The notes beneath the pieces are model-generated. The model did no database searches. It saw only the letters and a list, made by a program, of their open reading frames with translations, and was not told the origin of the DNA. From Varroa destructor (lineage: Eukaryota; Arthropoda; Arachnida; Mesostigmata; Varroidae), in contig NW_019211459.1 of the NCBI RefSeq assembly GCF_002443255.2, positions 26,808,010 through 26,872,009 on the forward strand: DNA of 64,000 nucleotides, written 5' to 3'. This document shows, piece after piece, positions 23,901 to 37,206 of this stretch; position 1 is the stretch's first letter, and each line of letters starts with the position of its first letter. A program made the position numbers and the translations under genes.

Positions 23901-26800
23901 ATATTTGTGCGTGTCTATGTTTATCTACTTACAGCCATAGTAGTTGTTATTGTTATTAACCGAATCTTGCGTCGTGACTCGCTGAACCAACTAAAGTAAA
24001 ATAAATAGACAATAAGAACTTTCTATTCGCATAGTCCATGTACATACCGTCGACTTCGGTAATTAAGAATATACATGCGTTACACACAGAGACATATTTC
24101 CGTTGAGGTGAATGAAGGTATGTGCCAACGGCTTGAGCATAACCTAAGTATACCACTACAGCGAACTTTTAGGTTGTGTTTCGGAATTATTAATATTATT
24201 TAATGTTTTCCCTTTCAAAATTGCCTCATGTAATCAGCTGCGTACTCTGACAACTTCCTGAAACACATCCATAGCAAGAACTGTAGTAAATCGATAGATT
24301 CGTCTTTAATACGACTTAGCTTCAAATAAGCTCGTTATTATGTCGGTAAAAGTAATAAGTATCAAACTATTTTTTCTTAGTTTCACCATTTTATCACTCA
24401 TATCGTTTATTGTCGAATGTAAACAAGCTAGCTTAAGACGCCATTGGGGTCTTTTAAGTAACTGATTGTCTAATTAAATATCTGTTTCTTGTCACATGAT
24501 AGAAAAATAGAGAGAGTATCGGTAGCTCCACTGGAAATCGGAAAAAGCATAAGTAGACGGTATCGAAACATTTGGGGTGGTTTCAGCTATCATGTTCTGC
24601 TTTCTTGAACATACTTGAGAGTTTAGTACGGCTAAACCGATATGATACGATAACAGTACTACCGCGTACTTTTAGTACATGGAGTTTATGTTGAACTGGG
24701 ACGACCCTTTACTCTAACATTGCGATACATTTTCTTCGGGAACTCTATTGTCCTATTAGGCTTTACTGAAAATGTCTTGTTTTTTTTCTTCAGTAGAATG
24801 GTAATGCCTTTTGTGTACGCATAGAGAAAGAAAAAAAAACTGCTTACAGTTCCGTTTCAAAGCTTTTGCTTGCTGTGTACTGAAATTGGGCTAAGGCAGT
24901 GACGGCGCTCAAAAGATAGCATATACATATACAGTAAAATGGGTGTGGCTTAACTATATAAAAACCGAGCACAAAATAATAAAGCAGTTCCCGATGTTGA
25001 ATGCTACTTATCTACAAATTTCGGAATATGCAAAGATACCTGTTAAAGCCATATTTCGAAAGAAATAAATCTGTAAATAATGCTCATTTGGGAGGTCAAT
25101 AAAAGCCATAACAGTATCGAATATGCGCACAATTTCCGGTGTAAACGTGGGCGGCTTTGCTGCTAGATTGATAGGAGGTTTCGTATTTTCCACACTAAAG
25201 TGATTTACCTATGCTTGTCACATAATGTTTATACTCTATCTAGGACACTTGCGAACTAATTTATACGGCAAACATGAACTAATCCTTAGTTCTATAGAAA
25301 GATTTTTAGATGTACTTTATAGACGTGTTGTAAATATAACCTAATTAATCTGATGGATTACATTGAGAAAAAGACTTCGCATAAAACACAGAAGAACAAC
25401 GAAGCAAGTTAAAAACCTGAATTTTCATAAAACGAAAGCGTCGGCGATACGATATCGAATATATCTTGTCTGATTTATTTTAATTATAATTAAATTTCAC
25501 TTTTACAAGAAAGCAAGAGGACCCATTCTCCGCCCTTCCTTTGGAAACCTTTCCTTCTTTTTGTATACAAAAATGTCGAAAACAGAAGTGTTTTTCAAGA
25601 AATTACTCATGTCTTAATTCGACTAGTGTAAAACGACACCTCGGAAAATTTAACCTAAACAGTTATCAAAACAATTAACTTAGACACTGAGTTAACATAA
25701 TGGAATCCCCTGGCATCTGCCGAGCTCATTTTAAGTATTTGAGTTGTATAGGTTAAGCAGTAAGCAAGACTTAATTTTCGCTTGGGATCAGCATTTTACA
25801 TTTTTTATATAGATTTATAAAACTGTTTCATAGACGGCTCATGCGCAGAAGATTAGATTATTACTGTAGAAGAGAAAATGTACCAGAAGAGCAAGTAATT
25901 AAGTGATTAAATTAAGCAATCTATATCCGACGAAATGTCTGCTTTCATTCATAGCAGCGAGTTTAGAACGTTAAAGTGTAACAAGTTTTAATGCTCGTTT
26001 ATCAAGAACCCTATGTTTTCCGAACCTCTCTCATATAATAGAACACAATAATAAGAACGAAACAAATTTTTCATTCAAAAGTTCGCAAGGCGATACGCGA
26101 CACAGTTTCCGAACAGCTAAATACGTATGTAATAAAAAGAGTCGTCTTCTCCAGAATTGACAAATTCAACCGATTGAAAGATGGTGTGCAACATACTATG
26201 AATAAGGTTCCATAGTTTTTCTTCCCATAGTTAGTTTAGAATAAGCATAGCTCTCAGCTCAGGTCACTTGAATCAGAGCATTTTCGTCGAGTATCAAGTG
26301 GCGATTTAAAACTGACATTTACGAATGAAATAAAATATTTTATTACTAGCATGATATTTGTAAGAACAAAGCAACAAGCCCTTACTATGGTTACAATAAA
26401 TAAACGAAATGTAAGGAAAGTAGAAGAAAACGTCTTGGGTTTACTTTCAACGTGTATCAGTCAGTTGTCTAATTTCTAGATTTGGTTGGACGTGAAGTTC
26501 GCAATCATGCAGTACAATTTTTTCGAACTTGCGGTTTGACATTGCGTTAGTGAAGTCAATAATCGGTCAATGTCGTCAATTTTATATCTGATTAAATATA
26601 GTGTACTACCATGTACGCCGTGATTTTCATTATAATTGCTCCTGATTTCATGTTTCAGCTGGTTCTAGTTTTTTCGCTTTTTCTGCTTCATTGTCCAATT
26701 AAACATTAAATTCTCTGGTGATGGTACGTTCTTAGCGGCACTAGCTTTATCAGGGATACTTCGATCGCTGTTGGTGGAAGACCATGGGGAGTAGTAGGAA
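23901..26800. other. Gene-poor AT-rich stretch
   Basis: No conserved exon is recognised. One minus-strand frame (25008-25193) is faintly reminiscent of an LTR-retrotransposon gag and is discussed under findings. The rest shows only short chance frames. Confidence 0.5.
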
Positions 26801-28200
26801 CTGGTCGAACGGAATAGGGGAAAACAAGGGCTCGATGGAGTAGGGGGAGTCGTTAGTACGGGTGAGTTCACTTTTACTGCGAAGCAACAACCCCTCACCG
26901 CAACTACGGCAACTGTCGGGAGCCGTGCTGGCTAGCAGGGCGCCTTCGCGGAAGTGTATGACTCACGAACTTACTCACGGTCTCACTCGGTTCGTTTGTT
27001 TACTTACTCGCTCACTCAATGACTTACCACGAGGCGCTTTTGCCATACTGGTATATCCAGTATAAAATATTCAGGCGACGACGCAACGACTGTGACGATG
27101 GCGGCGGCAGCAGTGTCATTTATTTGCCCCTCTCCCCCGGGGCCGTCTAACTCCGAACTAGAGCCAATGACGCACGCGCGGGTCGCTCAATACCTGCCAG
27201 CAACAATCAGAAGGAAAAAAGAAAAATTTAGAATCGCTGGATATGGGTCCGACAGACCTCCTCCCCGGCTGTCGTCTGCGTGTCGGATAGTATGTATCTG
27301 TGTGTCTATATCCATCATGTAGTTTTTTACTCTTTCGCTACAACAGTTACTGACTTGGCCTGCCGCCCGTCCGTCCCGGAAAAGCGTCACTGCTCGGCAA
27401 GAAAGCACCCAAGTATAACATCCCATCACGGATGGCTATTCCCACAACAGTTCCCCCGTTCTGCACTGGACCAGCGGCGAGGTCGACAGCGACCACAGCA
27501 GCCGCCATTACTACGATCATCCGAAATTATCGACAGCGACTGTTATTTGTTAGTTCGCTCGCATTCGGGTAGCACCTGCAATCGACGGTGACGACGAAGT
27601 CGGTTACGAGCTTATATGTATAATATATTATTATCATTTTACTCTAGCAGTGGCGATACAGCAAGCTCGGATCCAACCCGTCCACTATCTGCTACGGCGA
27701 ATCTCACTGTCTGATACTAGCGCACAAGAACTTACCCGTAAAGCATTAGTGACGCATTTATGCACATACGCATGTGTAGACATACGTATAGTGACAGCTT
27801 TAGCGCCAATCGCCCCTTAGAACGTCACCTAATGATCTGGGAGTCAGGATTGTTCTTGTGTACGGAGAGGCTGCGGCAGAGGCGACAAAGAAGAAGAAAT
27901 TGTAGTTGCAACTGGGGACTGCGTCCGACCTAGCCGCCCTCTGGAACTGGCTAGCCAGTCGTTCACTAGCTAAGAATACGAATACGACTATAGTCAGCTG
28001 GGTAGCTCGTTCAATCGTGCGCTGTTTTAACTGTCGTTGTTGTGGTAGCGGCACAAGTCGATAATGGTATAGAGTCGTGTGAAGAGACGCATTCAAACGA
28101 CCGGGCGAATGCGCAAACAAGGCAGAGTTAACGCCGTGTCTCATTGACAAATAACGTTACAGCAACATAGCAATACTTTATACAGAATACATTGGCACTA
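26800..28200. promoter_or_regulatory. GC-richer, promoter-like island with TATA box and YY1/TISU-like ATG
   Basis: A CpG-rich block of about 1.4 kb lies in AT-rich surroundings. TATAAAAT at 27061-27068 precedes GACGATGGCGGC at 27094-27105, which matches the YY1/TISU translation-initiator consensus except at one base. From that ATG (27098) a 74-codon frame runs to 27322, starting MAAAAVSFICPSPPGPSN; a possible donor GTATGT lies at 27290. I recognise no protein family, so a first coding exon is possible but unproven. CTGGCTAGCCAG palindromic text lies near 27945. Confidence 0.35.
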
Positions 28201-31200
28201 TTGGCAGACCCTCCCCCATTGAACCGGCAGCGTTTCGGTTCACTCCAGAACGAATTTTAGTATATATATATATATATTTGGTGCAACTGATATGCTAGTT
28301 TATTATAGTGAATGCCAGTAATAGGTGAAAAGTAGAAGGCGCTAAGAGTGGCTGTTGTATAATTTTGTTTTTGTCTGATCCCGCTATTGCTTCTGGCGCG
28401 GAAAACTGGGCCATCATTATATTAATCTTTTTCCGTTGTTGTGTTGATGTGTTGAGCCTGATTTCGAACGATGATGCGATGCGAAATGCTTCATAGTTTG
28501 GAGGATTTTGCCCCTCTACTTATTTTTCTTAATTATATGTTGTTGTATATCACACTAAATTCATTTTTACAGTGATACAATCATATTAAAACAACTAGCC
28601 AGTGGAACCTTTCTATACTCCAATTTTGTATATGCTTTTTGAGATGATACTCGGCCTTGGATGCTTCACAACCTTCGGTCCTAAAGTCTTTCTGGACACT
28701 ATTGACAAAAACTGAGATGCGCACGCTTGGTATCATAGCTATTCAACTTTCATACTCGAATTACGCTAGTTTTATTACAACTGACATTTTCAACACTTCG
28801 TTGCATTTACACTTATTGGCAAGTGAATTAATTTATAAGCCATCGTAGGTTTTCGAGAATTGCAAAATGTTCCTTTCTAGCACAATGCGATAATTAGAAA
28901 GAATACTTTCTTTTACTCAAGATTTATTATTTCCTCTCTATTGGCTTTCTTCGATTAGCAACTAAACCGAAAGTAAAAAAATTAACAGCAAACTGTAGTA
29001 AAAAATGGTATACAATATAGTTACGAGCTTTCAATTTTCGGCCTTAGCGGATCATGTTTAGAAGCATTAATGCAGATATTTGTGTGTGCAAGATTTGACA
29101 ACTTTTTTGCGCTGGGCAGTTATCTTCTAATTCCATGTTTTAAAACATGGAATTAGAATGTTGCACGACCTAACATATATTACTGACAGACTACCACGAA
29201 TCAGTTCAACATAATTGTCAAAGTAATCGTCGTAGTAATAATGATCGTATACGAAAAGTTCGCTTATTTTGTCCTTAAACGAAGCGTGTAGTGGGAGGTG
29301 ATTTGGGCAACTCGCCAAAGCGCCATAGTCATCATCGGCAGCAGCAGCAGCAGCAGCATTCGATCGATACTTTGCTATCCCAAAGGATTGAGTATCTGGA
29401 CGGATTAGGACTGTCACAATACAAACCATACACACTGTCGCATCTCAGAGTAACGATCAGCAGACCGTCGTCATTATAGCGGATCAACGTAAACCCGCTT
29501 TCACTCAAGATATACTATAATTCGGTTTTGCTGAACGATAGAGGACTCAAGTTTCGATGATATCGAATGAATGGGACATGTGCAGGCTTCTTCGAAGATT
29601 GCACATTTAAAGAAGCTGTAGCAATGTTTGATGCTGCCTGCCACTAATGAAATATGAAATATATTTCAAAATCAATATAATGTTTTTACTTGATTAGTAG
29701 GGAGCAATAGATCATAAACACACAGTTTGTAGCACTTATACGAAAAGTAGAGATAGATGTGTTTCTGGAAGGTAAGTAGTCTTAAGAGACTGAATAATAT
29801 TTAATAATTAGAATCTGTTGATCTACAATGTACAACTACAACGACAAATTGCTTTGATATTCAACCAAGGTACCGTAAGACAGAATTATAATGATTTTCT
29901 AGAAAACGCAGTTCGCCTCAAAGCTGTCTGTTAATATCATGATAACAAAAATATTCGAAGGTCAGTTATGGCAATCACTTAACAGAGATTGCAGTACTAA
30001 AATAGTTGGCAATTTCATACGTTTCTTCTTTATCTCTGTTGCCAGATTTAGATAATCTCCAACGTAGAAATCTATGCAGAACAACTACTTTGAATCTAGT
30101 TGTAGTCATTCAAAAGTAATCGATGATACGGCAGGTGGAGCCAACCGATAGAAACAAGTCAATAGATACGCATTAGAATAAAAAACACGAATACTCATGG
30201 AGTCTGGGATTGCGTATGGTTGAACGATAAATTTTCAGGAGACACGAATGACTTCGACATCGATCTCATGAAGTGTCAGTTTCATTTTCCTTAATTATAT
30301 ACTAATTTGATAATAAATAGAAACATTATTTTACTTTTAAGCAATTTGACGGTATAATCAATATATGCTTGCCAATATATAGGCACATACTCACTGTTTA
30401 CTTAGAGAATATACACTAATGGGTTTTTTTTCAATTGAAAGTTAGATATTTAAGAAGTAGACAATCGCCATACTACAGTCTTTGTTTACAAAAATTATCT
30501 AGCTTTTGCATGTTGTTCGCCGGTCGTGACAACTGTCGCGGCAAAGTGCCTTTGTATTTCGCGTCTCTATGGTCCCGAAAAGCCAACGCGTGCGATAACT
30601 TTGTCATAAGAAAGTCATAAAAAACATTTGAAAACTTTTGCGTTGCACAAATCATGATGGTGCCGAAGGTCATGTTGGCTTTGCAATCCAGAATTGCAAT
30701 ATATGATTATTTTTGACCGTTTAAAAGTCATAAGTTTTATTTATGGCTCTCAAAGGCTTTCTCAGGGTTTTCGGCTACGTCAAGATTCTTAGTAATGTCT
30801 CGTTTTCAGACTCCTGACTCATTTTAGCGTGCTCGGCTAATTCGAGCTACATATATTCAACCGAAATGATTTAGTTTTCAACAACATGCAAACAGATGAA
30901 CTACTGTAACCGCGCAAAGCTGATAAAAATAACAGAGATGATGACAATAGTGTATCAGAATATGCAGTAATTCTCAAACGCCGGTCGTTTTCAGTAGCTG
31001 TATTCAAACCGTTAAGTCTCGCCTCACGGTTATCTAAGCAGTAAACAGCTATCATATAACTATGTGGTATATATAATATATATTATGAGACATTAAACCA
31101 CAGCTAATGATAGGTAAGCATACTGTTGGTTTTAATCAATCTAAATATATATATCAGTTAACATTTTACAAAATAACAACCGTTCCGGTTAAAACGTATG

Positions 31201-33671
31201 CTTTGTAACGGCTCCCAATTAAAATAAATATTCATATTATATTAGACTTTAATCAACGTCAATAGTGATAGATCATGCTTACCAGTGCGAGTGCCTATTC
31301 GTCTTCGATGTGCAGGTTTGGCCTTGGACATAGATGGCCTGGCGTTCTGAAGCAAAGATGCATGCTTTCAACCAACGCAAAGGATCGTCTGTCATACATA
31401 ACTTAATAAGTTACGAAGTTAACAACAACCACTTTGTACAACAGGTAGCTTAATTACTTTGAAAGTGATATATAATAATAATGATGATAAAAAGGTCAGC
31501 GTTTACGTTGGTTTCGTTTGAAAAATAATACACTACAGTGAGCTGATTTTGGTGACTGTATATTCACTACAACTGGTGGTATCTGTCTGTTCTTTAAAGT
31601 CGTTTTCGGCTTGCGCATATTGTGTCTACCGTAAGCCGGATTCAACTCGAACCAGAAGAAAAAAGAAAAACTAACTTTAAAAATAGTGATAGCACTTACA
31701 TGTAGCACGTAAAAAGCAATTGGAATTAGATTTAGATTGCAAGCCCATATATAATTGTTTTTTCGCCTTCTGGTAAATTCGTCTCGAGAACATCCACTGA
31801 TAATCATAGCAACAAATGGTAAACTTCTGTTGCTAAAGTTTGAGCGTAAAGTTGGACCGAGATAGCCTTAAATGTATCGTGTGGTTCAACTTCATGATAA
31901 CCCACATTGTGATAAATAGGTAATAAGCTTTTCTTCACTCTGATTCGTTTCGATTTACAAATGCCGAAAAGGTTTTAGAAGTATGGAACTATGCATTGTT
32001 GATTAAAAATGGAGTTTCATTAAAATGCCCACGGTTTAACGATTGTCAAGTTGATCATGCAGGTGCGCATGGATATTACGAAACATTTCCTTACTCTGCA
32101 AAATGACTTTCCAGTAATGTCCAACATTCTTCTGTTTCAAGCTATTGCTATGTTGTTCATAAGCGCACGGGATGCACTGTGTACAATCAGATTCTTCAAC
32201 CCCGTGGCTAATTGAACAACTAAACTGCTAAAAACCAATAAAGTTAACGTTGAAAATTACAATAACTATGGAAAACAGTCTGCTTCAATCATCCAACTTC
32301 TTCCAGCTCAGAGATGCCCTTTTTTCTTATTGAGGGTAAGCGATGTCTATTCTACGAGCAATAAGGATGATATTTGGATTTATGTTTGAACTGTGTCCGT
32401 TTACTAGTTAAGGACAAGGTAGCCGTCACTACAAGAAATCTGCGACAACCTTAGACATTTACTTTACTGCGATAACAAATATTATATAACCGAAACTATT
32501 TGAGATAAACAAAAGTATATTTATCAAAAGTATTCTGCTTTGCAGAAACGAATCGCTTCAAAGCTACATTGATAATTTTCATCGTTGTTTTAATTATTAT
32601 TATTGATTTAACAATACTGATTTCTTTCTAAAGGTTGATTCTATTATGTATAGTACATACTGGTAGGCTGCTCAGGATGTGGTTACACTAGTAAGTACTA
32701 TGTACCCTAAAAGAGCAAAGTTATTTTTTAGTAGTGATACGTTTGGTTTTCTGACCTGCACCCAAGATGGCCTAGTTAATGAATATTTTTCAAAACAGCG
32801 AATCGGTGGAGCGAAATCTGGTTGAAAGCATTCACAGTGCCGTCTGTTCTTGTGATCAATTCCTTCGGAATTGTTGAAAAACATTATGCAGAAAACTGAT
32901 TGGAAACACGTTGCGTTTATTAAATTAGAGATTAGATTGTGCTGCATTTAATGGATTGTGTTATTCAAGTTAAGTGTATCATCAAAATATATTTACACCA
33001 TAAGAATATATAGCTGCAACATATGTGGACATCCCGTTCGCCTCAAAATATTTCTTTAGTTTGCCGTCCAGAAATATGGTAATAATCGGAATGATAACTC
33101 AATTTAAAATTATTTACATATCGATACACTCATAATCTCTTTCAGCATTTCCTTTTTAGGCAAACAGTGCGTTGTTCTGATATATGACCTAATTAAATTA
33201 TGGTCTTTTCTCTTTCTTTTTTACAATAGGAAAAAATCAACGGAACGTCTGTTATTTATTGCTAATTTTACTGTCGACCTGATGCCGCTGAGACACAACC
33301 AAGAAACCGCCAAGAAAATCGTAGTTGCTTTCGAACTGTTTCGTAACTGAAAATAAAAATTACTTTCTTCATTTTACTTTTGTTTACATCAGTAGCTGGA
33401 TATCCGCGCCCGTGTTAATGAAATTACATAATAAAGGCGTGTTTCAGGGCCATTTCAGTAAGAAAGGCTGATCAGCATATGGTATTTACTGAAAGCTTCT
33501 CAACGAAGTCCCTCTCATTGTAGCAAGAGGTATTTCACAGGTGGTGAGCTAACATTTATAATTAATACTTTTGCGATTGGCAATAATAAAAAGGTTTTGT
33601 AGCCTCTATATACAATTTACTCATGTGCTGATTCGCTTTCATTATCCTGACATTGATTTGAGTCAAACGTA
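28200..33671. other. Gene-poor stretch
   Basis: No gene is recognised. Contents include an AT run at 28261-28277, a perfect palindrome at 29125-29158, a short CAG run at about 29340-29357, and several chance frames on both strands without known motifs. The 3' untranslated part of KIAA1143 must occupy some of the right end, but no clear poly(A) signal was fixed. Confidence 0.5.
29125..29158. repeat. Perfect 34-bp palindrome
   Basis: TTCTAATTCCATGTTTT is followed at once by its exact reverse complement, with no spacer. The next base pair outward does not match. Confidence 0.95.
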
Positions 33672-35406
33672 TTAAACTTCTTCCTCGTCGTCTCCAAAGG
33701 ACAAAAGCCGATTGTCTTTTACAGCTTTGACATCCTTCTTTCGTGAACAGTCTTCCTGGAGCTTTTTTTTCTTTGATGAAAGCTCCATTTGTTTTAAAGT
33801 TTCTTTAACGTCCTTCGTTCGCTTACTCGAACTGCTAAAAACCACTCTTCTGTTGGATTGTGCAGTGTCTTCAGCTACCGCAACCTATTCGATAAAATGG
33901 TAAGACATGGAAAGACTTAAGTTATGTATGTTACAAATAATCGCCAACTCGAGTTGGAACTAACCGCTAGCTTTAGAAAATGACAGGTCTAGATTCTACC
34001 ATAAAAGTTCCTTCAGTACTCGTATATTACGCTGGATATCTTTGAAAAGAAAATAATACTACCTTTCACATTATTCTTTCAGAAAACTGCGTCGTAACAC
34101 TGCGTAGGAAAACATGCAAAATATGAATTAAAAATACCATGAAAAATGAATGCATCGCATGGCTTCCTGTGGTGCAGCTTTGGAAATAAAGACGATTTCA
34201 TGGGTACTAAAATCTGCATAATATTGTAAATATTATCGTTGCATACAATAACATTGGTACTGAAAAAACCTCCACGCTCAATTGTCGTTCTATCTAAATC
34301 CGAAAATAGGCAGTAGATTTTTATAACATATACTGGATCCTTAATCTCATAAGCTTCAGTGATTTCTGTTCTCCAAAGGTTCTGAAGAAGCTATAAGTGG
34401 GCAGTGTTTCGCGATCTAATACTAAGTTTTATAGAACTCTATAACTTAGCTGCAACGTTTCTTATGAGTCGTTTCGTCAAATTTAGCAAGATACTTGCGA
34501 GTGTATACTACTTTTTCCGATGACTGCGTTCGGTTCAGATCGGATGAAGTCGTTTCCCTCTGGCATTCATGTTATTTACATTAAATGTACATTTAGTCGG
34601 TTTCGGTCGCATTTCTTTACGGACACGCCCACTTAACGCAAATTTCTTCATGCAGTTTGTAAGTAAAGTTCAAAATCCACCTTTCAGCTTACACACAGAC
34701 TTTGTTCTCTAACACTAATTGCTCTGTTCATCTTGATATCATAATCTGTCATATTGTCCCTATAGAATACTAACCATTTTCGTATCAGACCTTTTGGATT
34801 CATCCTTTGTTTTATTAAGTAGCTTAGATGCCTCCTCTTGAGACAAGTCACCGTCCCGTAGAACCACAACCTAGAACAAAATACAAACAGAGTTGCATAT
34901 TTCGCTTTAAATAAAATCCCTTAAGATAGAACAGTATACTTATAGTATTGCAGGTCCATCACTTTTATTTTTAACTAATTACTGACGAAGTGTTTATTGA
35001 TATCTTACTAACCTGAGGTCTTTCGTCGCCCTTTTCCTCCTCGTCGGAGTCGCTAAAATCTTGTCTTTGCACAGGCCTCTGTTTTTAAACGAATTAGATT
35101 TTTTAGACCAAACGCTAATACACTCCTTTAGGCTTGCATTATTATATATCACAGTAGTACAGAACGCACAAAAATTACACCATCTACTGGAATCTACTTT
35201 ACGTTCCATCGATTCAATATATACGGAGATGGAAGTATATGGGGTCTGTAGGTTATCGAAGTGATCATGTATACCTTTGTATTGACGTTGGGTCCTTCCT
35301 TGTATCCGCATCGCTCTTTTATTGCGCGCAAAAATGGCGGATCGCCGGGTTTCACACAATGAACATTGTGTTTTCGGCCATTTTTGTTGTAAAGTCGCCT
35401 TGACAT
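33672..35406 (-). CDS. KIAA1143: KIAA1143 homologue (DUF4604 family), 4 coding exons
   Basis: Coding exons on the minus strand are 35406-35275, 35078-35013, 34870-34775 and 33884-33672. All introns are GT-AG and phase 0, giving 168 residues against about 154 in human. Family landmarks, compared from memory: VKPGDPPFLRAIKERCGYKEG near the N-terminus matches the human [27 protein letters not shown] then VVVLRDGDLSQEE follows (human VVVLKKGDLSVEE); and the protein ends LLSFGDDEEEV (human LLSFDNEDENE). It is highly charged, with a Lys-rich C-terminal third and no membrane segment. No molecular role is established for the family. A splice-acceptor pattern (TGTTTTAG) ends at 35442 upstream of the ATG, so an upstream non-coding exon is likely. 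The leader holds a two-codon frame (ATG ACT TGA). The gene is head to head with PQBP1. Confidence 0.9.
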
Positions 35407-37186
35407 TCTGTGGCCCTTTTTGTTTTATTGTCAAGTCATTCCTAAAACAGTAAACAATCAGTACATACGTTCATGCTTTTCAATCAGCTAATCAAACAAC
35501 AGCAGTCAAATAGTGTTCGACTGTACATCACACTGAGACATACTGAAAGAACTCATGTTTTAAAAAAAATAAGCAATAAGTAATTTAATATAATTATACA
35601 TAATTAAATAAATAGCCTTTGGGACTGGGAACTTGTGAGCCGGCTGACGACGGCAGAGGTAGAAAAAAATCAATTATAGCTGTTAGCACCAAAAAATAAA
35701 ACAAAGCAATAAATACTACCAAAGAAATTCTGCAGTCTTCAAAAAGGTTTCACTTGAAATGTAAATCAGATCAGAAGAAGCAGTATATGATATTAGACTA
35801 CAGAGAACGATATCATGAAATGTTGGAATCCGTGTCGGTCAATAATGAACTAAATATCAATAGAAAAAATTATCGCATGGCCTTTATTTAGCTTATTAAA
35901 TATTAAACATATTAAACGATGTCTGCTTCGGGCATACCTTTTGAGCTTCGTTAAGTTTATCACAAGTAAGTAGACTCGTAACAAATTTCCCAATTCGAAA
36001 TAACTGTAAAGCTCCACTATCGCAAAAAGATTTTTGAAGGGTTACTCATACTAATAGAACGGCTTCTAATCGGACGGTGAATCCAAAGTGTCTGATGTCC
36101 TCTCCTTATGCTTCATTTGTTCGGTGAAAATAAGCATTACATATAGGTGTCCAGAAATTCTAAAAATAAGACGGCCGAGCTCTGAAATGTAGACAAGTAT
36201 GCCTGTGCTCAACGTTCTAAGCCGATGTATTTTGCATACAAAACGTAAGGCTCATGCGACTAGATCTTCGCTTTCGTCAAGGTGGACTGTTCACATTTCG
36301 CTGGTGTTCGAGTTGATCAAGCGAACAAAGAACGCATCAATGGGAGAGGGTCATGCTGATGTAAACATTCGAACTGAATTAGCCGATTAGGTCGGTTCTG
36401 TGTGCTGGCGTGTGTGGTAATACTGTAGCAAACAATTTCGAAAAAAAACAGATTTATGATGTAGTGCAATGCATTTATATTTAGTTAAGTGCTCTGAGAA
36501 ATAGTTGTTGGCCGTGTACTTATTCGTAACAAGGGTTGTGTAGAGAAAAGAGGCTATTTTCATCAGCCAAATGGAACTGTTTGATTCTACAAATAGATAT
36601 TTGTGAAACTGTGTTTAGGCTTTACTAGGGTGCTTCAGTTCATTACACAATTACCGTAATAATGACAGTGATGGGCAGAGTGCAGTAAAATTATATTATA
36701 GTCATTATTGCTAATTAGTTACTTAAAAGAATCTCCTTAGGAACGGACGTTTCCTTCATATATTCCATAGTTCCTTTCTGTTAGTAATATTTGCAGTGAG
36801 TGTGGAATTCGTCCAGAACTTACCTAGAGCAGCTACAACTGGTATAATTCATTGTTCCAATACTGAAAGGAGAAAGCAAGCTTTGCTAAAAATAAAAATC
36901 TTTCATTTAAGTGCAGTTCTATTAAAATACATTTTTTATGTAGTTCTTAATATGTAACATAATTTAATCTACAATAGAATAAATAAGTTGTCACCGTCTG
37001 CTCACTCGTATCGATTTACACTATTTGTGTGGGTCCACTAAAGATGGGTGTTCCAATATAGTTGTCATTATAGAAAAATATTAACATCTAAACGATAGGA
37101 AGGGCTTATGAGATCGTACTTATGTTATGTAACGAATAACCGACTGTCTTAAGCGAACGTTTTTTCGGGTTTTTTTTTTTAAACAG
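35407..37186. promoter_or_regulatory. Divergent intergenic region between KIAA1143 and PQBP1
   Basis: The two start codons face away from each other, 1.8 kb apart, and both are preceded by acceptor-like sequence. The first non-coding exons and promoters of both genes therefore probably lie here. Candidate donors are GTAAGT at 35966 (plus), GTAAGG at 36245 (plus) and the reverse CTAG|GTAAGT at 36818-36827 (minus). A somewhat GC-richer patch at 36160-36420 is the best promoter candidate. Exact starts cannot be fixed from sequence alone. Confidence 0.45.
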
Positions 37187-37206
37187 GATGTTTACTAATT
37201 TGAGAG

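Noticed and set aside
35194..35434. Longer minus-strand frame overlapping KIAA1143 exon 1 in another frame
   Set aside because: It uses a non-ATG start and the wrong frame. The KIAA1143 frame has the family motifs and matching splice sites.
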